A stretch of 8,329 bases of DNA, taken from the NCBI GenBank assembly GCA_945874515.1, contig CAMCHA010000083.1, forward strand, positions 1-8,329, in the 5' to 3' direction. The notes beneath the pieces were generated by a model. The model did no database searches and was not told where the DNA came from. It saw nothing but the letters and a program-made list of their open reading frames with translations. The DNA is from Asaia bogorensis. GTDB taxonomy: Bacteria > Pseudomonadota > Alphaproteobacteria > Acetobacterales > Acetobacteraceae. The position numbers were made by a program, and so were the translations under genes. This document shows positions 1-5,834 of this stretch, piece after piece; within the stretch, counting starts at the first letter, position 1, and each line of letters opens with the position of its first letter.

Positions 1-172
1 GATCATCCGCACCTCGGGCGAACAGCGGCTGTCGAACTTCCTGCTGTGGCAGGCGGCCTATGCGGAGTTCGTCTTTTTGGATGTGCTTTGGCCGGATTTC
101 TCGGCGGAGGATTTGCGCGGCGCGGTGGCTGAATTCCATCGCCGTGAACGCCGCTACGGGCTGCGCCCCTGA
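1..172 (+). CDS. uppS: Undecaprenyl diphosphate synthase (UppS), C-terminal 56 residues only
   Basis: This is the 3' end of a cis-prenyltransferase gene; the window begins inside it, and reading starts at base 2. UppS condenses eight IPP units onto farnesyl diphosphate to make C55 undecaprenyl diphosphate, the lipid carrier for peptidoglycan and O-antigen precursors. The fragment carries the family's most recognisable C-terminal block: [15 protein letters not shown] (fragment residues 3-17) followed by AYAEF. By homology with E. coli UppS, the Arg/Glu/Arg/Ser of RTxGExRxS contact the IPP diphosphate, and the Glu of YAE helps bind Mg2+. The tail [12 protein letters not shown]...RRERRYG is also typical. 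The catalytic Asp and N-terminal half lie upstream and cannot be judged. The TGA stop at 170-172 is 1 base before the cdsA start, so the two are almost certainly co-translated. Identification is firm from the motif; only the completeness of the gene is unknown. Confidence 0.95.
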   Translation, partial: IIRTSGEQRLSNFLLWQAAYAEFVFLDVLWPDFSAEDLRGAVAEFHRRERRYGLRP

Positions 173-173
173 C

Positions 174-1019
174 GTGACCGAAGCTTCAACTTCTCAATCG
201 GCAGCGGGTGCCGCCGCATCGCGCCCCTGGCGCGATTTGGCGCTGCGGGGGGCATCGGCGGCGGTGCTGATCCCAATCGCCGTTTTTGGCATCTGGTGCG
301 GCGGTGTGGTTTGGGACGTACTGATAGGCGCCGTGATGGTGCTGCTGTCTTGGGAGTGGCTCAGGCTTTCCGGCGTTTCAGTCTATCGCTGGCCCGGTAT
401 TCTGCTGCCCATCATCACGCTCGGCGTGATGCTGCTGGCGGCCTTCGGGCCGCCGCTTTGGGCGCTTGGGCTTTTGGCCATGGGCACCGCGATCCTACTG
501 CTGCTGCAGCGCCAAGGCGATATCTGGCCGGCGGCCGGGCTTTTCTACATTGGGCTTGCTGGGTTTTCCCTGATTTTGCTGCGCGGCACGGATTGGGCCG
601 GGCTGCTCAATACGCTGTTCATGGTGCTGGTTGTCTGGGCCTCAGATACCGGGGCCTATCTCGCCGGGCGCGCTTTGGGTGGGCCGAAACTCGCCCCTGC
701 CATATCGCCGGGCAAGACCTGGTCCGGCGCGGCGGGGGGGCTTTTGGCGGCGATCCTTGTTGGCGCGGTGGCAGCATCGCTTCTGGCGCCGGGGGGGGCT
801 TCCCGCGCGGCAGCAATCGCGGCCATGTTGGGGCTGATGTCACAGGCAGGTGATCTTTTGGAAAGCGCTATCAAGCGCCGCTTCGGGGTGAAGGACAGTT
901 CCTCACTCATTCCCGGGCATGGTGGCGTGTTTGACCGGTTGGACGGCGTCATGGCGGCGGCGCCGCTCGCGACCGCCTTTGCACTGCTCGCCGGCAGGGG
1001 TGCGCCACTATGGCATTAA
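174..1019 (+). CDS. cdsA: Phosphatidate cytidylyltransferase (CDP-diacylglycerol synthase, CdsA)
   Basis: CdsA is an integral inner-membrane enzyme that converts phosphatidic acid and CTP to CDP-diacylglycerol and PPi, the branch point for all phospholipids. The 281-residue product matches the usual length (about 270-285). A short cytosolic N-terminus (1-24) is followed by roughly eight hydrophobic segments. The C-terminal CDS signature is intact: S231, K234-R235, K240-D241, H249-G250-G251, D254-R255 and D257. Upstream are SDTGAY (157-162) and SPGKTWSG (178-185), both typical of the family. I chose GTG at 174, 1 base after the uppS stop. The frame is open back to an ATG at 60, but that extension overlaps the uppS coding end and gives an Arg/Cys-rich, non-homologous leader. 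The gene overlaps dxr by 10 bases, suggesting translational coupling. Two G homopolymers (734-740 and 791-798) lie inside it without breaking the frame. Confidence 0.95.
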   Translation: MTEASTSQSAAGAAASRPWRDLALRGASAAVLIPIAVFGIWCGGVVWDVLIGAVMVLLSWEWLRLSGVSVYRWPGILLPIITLGVMLLAAFGPPLWALGLLAMGTAILLLLQRQGDIWPAAGLFYIGLAGFSLILLRGTDWAGLLNTLFMVLVVWASDTGAYLAGRALGGPKLAPAISPGKTWSGAAGGLLAAILVGAVAASLLAPGGASRAAAIAAMLGLMSQAGDLLESAIKRRFGVKDSSSLIPGHGGVFDRLDGVMAAAPLATAFALLAGRGAPLWH

Positions 1020-2197
1020 ACCGGGCCGCGCCGCGCCGGATTACGGTTCTGGGCAGTACGGGTTCGGTTGGGAAAAGCACGGTCTCTCTGCTGGAAGCCG
1101 CACCGGAAGGCCAATTCGAAATCGTGGCCCTGGTGGCCGGGCGTGATTGGCAGGGCTTGGCGGCGCAGGCGCGGCGGCTTAAGGCACGCCATGCGGTGCT
1201 GGCCGATCCTTCGCAATACGCAGCCCTGAAGGAAGCGCTCGCCGGGACCGATATACAGGTGGCGGCGGGGCCGGAGGCGGTGATCGCGGCGGCCAGCCTG
1301 CCCGCCGATTGGACCATGGCCGCCATTGTGGGCGCAGCTGGCCTGCCCGCCACCATGGCGGCCCTCGCCCGCGGCGGCGTGATGGCGATTGCCAATAAGG
1401 AAAGCCTGGTCTGCGCCGGGGAGCCCGTTTTGGCCGCAGCCCGCGCCGGGGGTGCGAATATCCTGCCAGTGGATAGCGAACACAACGCCATTTTCCAGGC
1501 ACTTGATATGCGCGACCCGTCAGCGGTGGCGAAAATTATCCTGACAGCCTCGGGCGGGCCCTGCCGCACAATGTCTCTGGCGGAAATGGCGGCTGTTACG
1601 CCGGAAGTCGCCGTGCGCCACCCGATCTGGTCCATGGGGGCCAAGATCAGCGTTGATTCTGCCACCATGTTCAACAAGGGGCTGGAACTGATCGAAGCCG
1701 CGTGGCTTTTCCCAGTGCCGGAATCGCGGATTGAGGTGCTGGTCCATCCGCAATCCACCGTGCATGGGCTGGTGCAATACACTGATGGATCGGTGCTGGC
1801 CCAGCTTGGCACGCCCGATATGCGCACGCCCATCGCCCATGCCCTGGCCTGGCCCGCGCGCATGGCGGCTTCTGTGCCGCCGCTTGATCTAATCGCGCTT
1901 GGCAAGCTGGAATTCTTCGCGCCCGACCCGGTGCGCTTCCCTGCGCTCAGGCTTTCACGAGAGGCGCTGCGGGCTGGCGGCGGGGCGCCCACCATCCTTA
2001 ATGCGGCGAATGAGATTGCGGTCGGGCTCTTCCTTGAAAAACGGCTGCGCTTTCTCGATATCGCAGCAGTGGTGGAAGAAACGCTCTCGCGCCTTGGTGC
2101 GCCAGAGGCCGCGGACCTGCCCGCCATCATGGCGCATGATGCGGCGGCGCGGTCCCAGGCCGGGCTGATCGCCGCAAAGCGTGCCGCGCTGGTCTGA
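1010..2197 (+). CDS. dxr: 1-deoxy-D-xylulose 5-phosphate reductoisomerase (Dxr/IspC)
   Basis: Dxr is the cytosolic NADPH- and metal-dependent enzyme that turns DXP into 2-C-methyl-D-erythritol 4-phosphate, the committed step of the MEP isoprenoid pathway and the target of fosmidomycin. The 395-residue length is normal. The Rossmann motif GSTGSVGKST is at 15-24 and NKES at 129-132. Metal ligands are seen in PVDSEHNAIFQ (D155, E157) and NKGLE (E226). The substrate region includes S181, the flexible loop HPIWSMG (H204, W207, M209), S217, N222-K223 and VHPQS with H246. LGTPDMRTPIAHALAWP and LNAANEIAV complete the conserved set. The ATG at 1010 lies 10 bases inside cdsA and has AGGGG at 996-1000 nine bases upstream. 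One small oddity is C185, where the E. coli enzyme has Phe (GGPFR). The stop codon lies inside a terminator-like hairpin. A very long open frame on the opposite strand is only a mirror of this GC-rich gene. Confidence 0.97.
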   Translation: MALNRAAPRRITVLGSTGSVGKSTVSLLEAAPEGQFEIVALVAGRDWQGLAAQARRLKARHAVLADPSQYAALKEALAGTDIQVAAGPEAVIAAASLPADWTMAAIVGAAGLPATMAALARGGVMAIANKESLVCAGEPVLAAARAGGANILPVDSEHNAIFQALDMRDPSAVAKIILTASGGPCRTMSLAEMAAVTPEVAVRHPIWSMGAKISVDSATMFNKGLELIEAAWLFPVPESRIEVLVHPQSTVHGLVQYTDGSVLAQLGTPDMRTPIAHALAWPARMAASVPPLDLIALGKLEFFAPDPVRFPALRLSREALRAGGGAPTILNAANEIAVGLFLEKRLRFLDIAAVVEETLSRLGAPEAADLPAIMAHDAAARSQAGLIAAKRAALV

Positions 2198-2211
2198 CCT
2201 GCGCTTTTTTT
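2186..2211 (+). terminator. Candidate intrinsic terminator/attenuator at the dxr-rseP junction
   Basis: Bases 2186-2193 (GCGCTGGT) pair with 2197-2204 (ACCTGCGC), giving seven Watson-Crick pairs with one central T-T mismatch and a 3-base loop CTG. Seven T's follow at once (2205-2211). This is the classic Rho-independent layout. The dxr TGA (2195-2197) lies in the loop and stem, so a ribosome finishing dxr would mask the hairpin; its strength may therefore depend on dxr translation. It sits directly before the rseP ribosome binding site, so complete termination here would require a separate rseP promoter, which I cannot see. Partial termination (polarity) within the cluster is the more likely role. 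This is inferred from sequence only; no energy was computed. Confidence 0.6.
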
Positions 2212-2216
2212 AGGAG
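2212..2216 (+). promoter_or_regulatory. Ribosome binding site of rseP (AGGAG)
   Basis: AGGAG is the best Shine-Dalgarno sequence in the window and lies 8 bases before TTG at 2225. No in-frame ATG or GTG gives a better fit to the RseP N-terminus, so this site decides the TTG start. It immediately follows the T-run of the hairpin at 2186-2211. Confidence 0.8.
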
Positions 2217-2224
2217 CCTTTCTC

Positions 2225-3328
2225 TTGGAATTCTTGCCCGAACCCTTCCGCAGTATTGCCTCCTTCCTGGTGGTGCTCGGGGTACTGATCTTCATCCATG
2301 AGCTTGGCCATTATTTGGCGGCGCGCTGGCGCGGCGTGCATGTGGAACGCTTTTCCATCGGCTTTGGCCGCGCCCTTTACACCCGAACCGACAAGCGCGG
2401 CTGCGAATGGCGGATCGGCTGGCTGCCGCTTGGCGGCTATGTGAAAATGCATGGCATGGAGGATTTGGGCGAAGCCGCGCCCGAACAGGCGGCTGCCTTC
2501 CGCCCCGGTGAAACCTTCCATGAGAAATCCGTGGGCGACCGTGCCTTGGTGGTGGCGGCCGGCCCCTTCTTCAATTTCGCCCTCGCCGTGCTGCTTTTTG
2601 CCGCGCTTTTTGTGGTGGTTGGCCGGCCTTCTGCCGTGCCGAGTGTGGGGAATGTGGTGGAAGCCTCAGCCGCTGCCCGTGCCGGGCTCGCGCCGGGGGA
2701 CCGCATTATCTCCATGGACGGCCAGAAGGTTGAGCGGTTTGAGGCGTTGCAACGCTATGTCCAGGCGCGTGCCGGCCAAGCCATTGAAATCCTGGTCGCG
2801 CGGGGCGATTCCCAAATCAAGGTCATGGCGACCCCGCAGCCGCGGCCATCTGATGGGCTTGGCATGCTTGGCATCACCGCCGGTATGCCGGTTTTCGAAA
2901 AGCTTGATCCCTTCAGCGCGGTTTGGGCGGGGGTGACCCATACGCTGGATATCACTTGGCAGACCCTGGTTGGCGTTTGGCAGATGATATCTGGCAGCCG
3001 CGGGGCCGAGGATCTGGGCGGGCCTTTGCGGATTGCGCAAATGTCGGGGCAGGTCGCCAATATGGGGCTTTCGGCCTTCATCACCTTCGCGGCGCTGCTT
3101 TCTGTCAATCTGGCACTGATCAACCTTTTCCCCATCCCTGTTCTGGATGGCGGACATTTGATGTTCTACGCCGCTGAGGCCATCCGGGGCCGGCCCCTGC
3201 CCTTGAAAGCGCGGGAATATGGCTTCCGCGCCGGCTTTGCCCTGCTGATTGGTCTCATGATTTTCGCCACTTGGAATGATCTGGCGCAGCTTGGCGTGGT
3301 GCGCTGGGTGAGCGGGCTGCTTGGCTGA
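2225..3328 (+). CDS. rseP: Inner-membrane site-2 zinc metalloprotease RseP (MmpA-like, single PDZ)
   Basis: This is an M50 intramembrane protease that cuts transmembrane substrates after a first periplasmic cleavage. In E. coli it degrades the anti-sigma factor RseA, and in Caulobacter the orthologue MmpA cleaves PodJ; the substrate here is unknown. In the first membrane segment (about 11-32) lies HELGH (25-29), giving zinc ligands H25 and H29 and catalytic E26. GPFFNF (113-118) opens the next hydrophobic segment. A PDZ domain spans about 138-205, with GLAPGDR at 154-160. The third zinc ligand, D308, is in NLFPIPVLDGGH (300-311), and a last membrane segment is at about 333-350. At 367 residues with one PDZ it is shorter than the 450-residue, two-PDZ E. 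coli protein and fits alphaproteobacterial MmpA. The TTG start is supported by AGGAG eight bases upstream. The gene follows dxr by 27 bases and is separated from bamA by 170 bases. Confidence 0.95.
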   Translation: MEFLPEPFRSIASFLVVLGVLIFIHELGHYLAARWRGVHVERFSIGFGRALYTRTDKRGCEWRIGWLPLGGYVKMHGMEDLGEAAPEQAAAFRPGETFHEKSVGDRALVVAAGPFFNFALAVLLFAALFVVVGRPSAVPSVGNVVEASAAARAGLAPGDRIISMDGQKVERFEALQRYVQARAGQAIEILVARGDSQIKVMATPQPRPSDGLGMLGITAGMPVFEKLDPFSAVWAGVTHTLDITWQTLVGVWQMISGSRGAEDLGGPLRIAQMSGQVANMGLSAFITFAALLSVNLALINLFPIPVLDGGHLMFYAAEAIRGRPLPLKAREYGFRAGFALLIGLMIFATWNDLAQLGVVRWVSGLLG

Positions 3329-3382
3329 TTAGGCCGCTGTGCCGCATCAACGCACGGCAAATCATCTTGGTCCCGTTGTTTG

Positions 3383-3432
3383 GGAGCATTTTCCGAGCCG
3401 GCAAGCATTTCCGCTTGGCTTGAAAATGCTCC
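3383..3432. repeat. 50-base palindromic element in the rseP-bamA gap (REP-like)
   Basis: The outer arms GGAGCATTTTC (3383-3393) and GAAAATGCTCC (3422-3432) are perfect reverse complements over 11 bases. Inside, 3395-3398 can pair with 3418-3421 (one G-T wobble), and CAAGC (3402-3406) with GCTTG (3413-3417) around a 6-base loop, giving about 20 pairs in total. There is no T-run after either arm, so it is not a standard intrinsic terminator. Its size and near-symmetry resemble dispersed palindromic units found between genes in many alphaproteobacteria. A single window cannot show whether it is repeated in the genome. The rest of the 3329-3498 gap holds no gene: 3329-3382 is featureless, and 3433-3456 is G-rich with runs of five and six G's. 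Confidence 0.7.
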
Positions 3433-3498
3433 AGGGGGTGGCGAGGGGGGCGTGGCTCAGCTAGGTAGTCGCTTGATCTTGAGAAAGATGCCGAATCC

Positions 3499-5817
3499 GT
3501 GAAGCAACTACGCGCATTTTTAGCCCTATTCGTCTTTTTGGCCCTGGCCATGCCCGTGGCCGCGCAGGAGCCATCGCGCGGTGGTGGGCGTATATCGTCG
3601 GTAGATGTGCGCGGTACGCAGCGGATAGACCCTGACACGGTGCGCAGCTACATGCTGGTGCAAGTTGGCGATGCCGTAGAACAGGACCGCATTGACCGTA
3701 GCCTGCGCGCGCTGTTCGCAACGGGGCTTTTCCGAGACGTGACGATCCGCAATGAAGGTTCGCGCGTGATCGTTGATGTGGTGGAAAATCCTCAGGTCAA
3801 TCGCGTCGCCTTTGAAGGTAATCGGCGTATTTCCAGTGAAATTTTGCGTGGCGTTGTGCTGACGCAACCCCGCAGCGTCTTCACCCCTGCTGCCATCCAG
3901 ACTGACCGGCAGCGCATCCTGGAACTTTATGCACGGCGCGGGCGTTTTCGGGCGACTGTCGAACCCAAAATGGTTGAGCTTGACCAAAACCGCGTTGATC
4001 TTGTGTTTGAGATCTTTGAAGGCGACCCAGCACTTATCTCAAGGGTCACCTTTGTCGGCAACAACGCCTTCTCCGAGCCACGGCTTAGGGATATTGTTTC
4101 AAGCCAGGAACAGACTTGGTTCCGGGTTTTTTCTTCAAGCGACATCTACGATCCCGAACGCCTAGCCTATGACCGGGAATTGCTGCGCCGCTTCTATCTG
4201 CGTCAAGGGTATGCGGATGTGCAAATCACGGGTTCTTCCGGCGAATTGACGCCGGATCGCAGCGCCTTTTTCGTCACCTTCACGATTGAGGAGGGTAAGC
4301 GCTATCGCGTCGGCAAGGTTGAGATCATCAATGAATTCCCGCGCCTAAGGATGGATGGCCTGCGCCGTGAAATCGAAATTGCAGACGGCGATTGGTATGA
4401 CGGCGATGCGGTGGAACGGGGCAGCACTGCAGTTGCGGATGCGCTGCAAGCGCGCGGTGAAAGCTTTGTCGAAGTGCAGGCGCGGATCACGCGCAACCCG
4501 GAAACAGCAACAATTGAACTGGCCTATATCGTGCGCGAAGGTGCGCGCGCCTTCGTAGATCGCATTGATATTACGGGAAATACACGCACGGAAGATCGCG
4601 TCATCCGCCGCGAATTCAGGCTCGCTGAGGGGGATCCGATGAACGCCCGGCAAATCCGGCGTTCGCGTGACCGCATTCGTTCACTCGGCTATTTTTCCGA
4701 TGTACAGATCACCAATCAGCCCGGCTCAGGCCCTGAACAGGTGAATTTAATGACCTCGGTCGTTGAACGCGCGACCGGTGAATTCACCCTGGGTGGCGGT
4801 TACGCCACTGATGCCGGGCTGCTGCTGGATGTGGGTGTGCGTGAACGAAACCTGCTCGGCATGGGGCTCGATGCACGTATTGGTGGCGTGCTCGCCCAAA
4901 AGCGCAGCCAGCTGGATCTATCGGTCACGGATCCGCAATTCCTGGACCGCAACCTGGCCGCTGGGGCGGATGCCTTCCTGATCAATCGTGACCTGCGCTT
5001 CGTGACCGGCTATCGCGAAAGGCGCGCTGGATTTGCGCTACGTACCGGTTATGAAATCAATGACCGGCTGCGCCAGAACTGGTCCTACGCGCTGATTGAT
5101 CGTGACATCTTTGACATTAACAGTAACGCGTCGACCTTCATCAAGGAACAGGCGGGGCGGACGCTGCTGTCGCAGGTCTCGACTACTGTTACCTATGACA
5201 TGCGCGACAGCCGCATTGAACCGCGTTCGGGCTATGTGGTGCGCGTTGGTGGCGATTATGCGGGCATTGGTGGCGACGTGAATTACTTCCGCTCGCGAGC
5301 CGATGGTCAGTATTATATCCCCTTCGAACGTTGGCTGAATGATCCGGACTTTGTGCTGGTGCTCGCCGCCGGCGGCGGTGTCTTGAGCCCGCTTGGCGAC
5401 AAGGATGACCGCATTGTGGACCGCTTCTTCCTGGGTGGTGAAAACCTGCGCGGCTTCCGTTTGGGCGGCGCCGGTCCGCAGGATACCTCAACGGGGGATT
5501 CGCTTGGTGGTCAGATCTTGTGGACCACCTCGGCAGAAATGCGCTTCCCCCTTCCATTGCCCAATGAGCTCGGCCTTTTGGGCCGCACCTTTGTGGATGT
5601 GGGCTCGCTTTCCGGTATTCCTGACGGCTATTACGACCAGACAAAATATCCTGGCGCCAAGCCGGTGGATGAGGCGGATCCGCGCGTCAGTGTTGGCGTC
5701 GGCTTTTCCTGGCGTAGCCCGATCGGCCTCATCAATATTGATTTCGCCCAGCCTGTTGTGAAGAAAGACTACGACAAGACACAGATTTTCCGCCTTGGCT
5801 TTGGTACACGCTTCTAA
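3499..5817 (+). CDS. bamA: Outer-membrane protein assembly factor BamA (Omp85 family)
   Basis: BamA is the essential core of the BAM complex, which folds and inserts beta-barrel proteins into the outer membrane. The 772-residue product begins with a signal peptide: K2/R5, a hydrophobic core at about 6-18, and likely cleavage after VAA at 22. Five POTRA domains follow at about 31-98, 99-175, 180-264, 267-347 and 351-424, each with the recurring V/I-x-F/I-x-G-N/T pattern (for example VAFEGNRRI, VTFVGNNAF, IDITGNTRT). The 16-strand barrel occupies about 425-772, with the family's loop-6 motif as LRGF (650-653) in GGENLRGF. It ends in FGTRF, with the terminal Phe expected of an outer-membrane barrel. 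The start is GTG at 3499; a stop at 3466 excludes a longer frame. The Shine-Dalgarno sequence is weak (GAGAAAG, 11 bases away). Parts of the gene look less GC-rich than cdsA/dxr. skp follows after 17 bases. Confidence 0.97.
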   Translation: MKQLRAFLALFVFLALAMPVAAQEPSRGGGRISSVDVRGTQRIDPDTVRSYMLVQVGDAVEQDRIDRSLRALFATGLFRDVTIRNEGSRVIVDVVENPQVNRVAFEGNRRISSEILRGVVLTQPRSVFTPAAIQTDRQRILELYARRGRFRATVEPKMVELDQNRVDLVFEIFEGDPALISRVTFVGNNAFSEPRLRDIVSSQEQTWFRVFSSSDIYDPERLAYDRELLRRFYLRQGYADVQITGSSGELTPDRSAFFVTFTIEEGKRYRVGKVEIINEFPRLRMDGLRREIEIADGDWYDGDAVERGSTAVADALQARGESFVEVQARITRNPETATIELAYIVREGARAFVDRIDITGNTRTEDRVIRREFRLAEGDPMNARQIRRSRDRIRSLGYFSDVQITNQPGSGPEQVNLMTSVVERATGEFTLGGGYATDAGLLLDVGVRERNLLGMGLDARIGGVLAQKRSQLDLSVTDPQFLDRNLAAGADAFLINRDLRFVTGYRERRAGFALRTGYEINDRLRQNWSYALIDRDIFDINSNASTFIKEQAGRTLLSQVSTTVTYDMRDSRIEPRSGYVVRVGGDYAGIGGDVNYFRSRADGQYYIPFERWLNDPDFVLVLAAGGGVLSPLGDKDDRIVDRFFLGGENLRGFRLGGAGPQDTSTGDSLGGQILWTTSAEMRFPLPLPNELGLLGRTFVDVGSLSGIPDGYYDQTKYPGAKPVDEADPRVSVGVGFSWRSPIGLINIDFAQPVVKKDYDKTQIFRLGFGTRF

Positions 5818-5834
5818 CACTGGATGATTGCCCC

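Noticed and set aside
60..173. Longer cdsA start at ATG 60
   Set aside because: It lies inside the coding end of uppS, and its leader has no similarity to CdsA; GTG at 174 fits the length and spacing.
949..2295. 448-codon open frame on the minus strand across dxr
   Set aside because: It mirrors a GC-rich gene with clear Dxr motifs on the plus strand; the product is Ser/Ala/Arg-rich with no recognisable domain, as expected for an antisense shadow.
3383..3432. Reading the palindrome as an intrinsic terminator of rseP
   Set aside because: No T-run follows the stem on either strand; the right flank is AGGGGGTG.
3329..3498. Promoter for bamA (sigma-70, heat-shock CTTGAA-type, or EcfG GGAAC-type)
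   Set aside because: CTTGAA occurs at 3419-3424 within the palindrome, but no fitting -10 lies at the right distance; no GGAAC/CGTT or TTGACA/TATAAT pair is visible.
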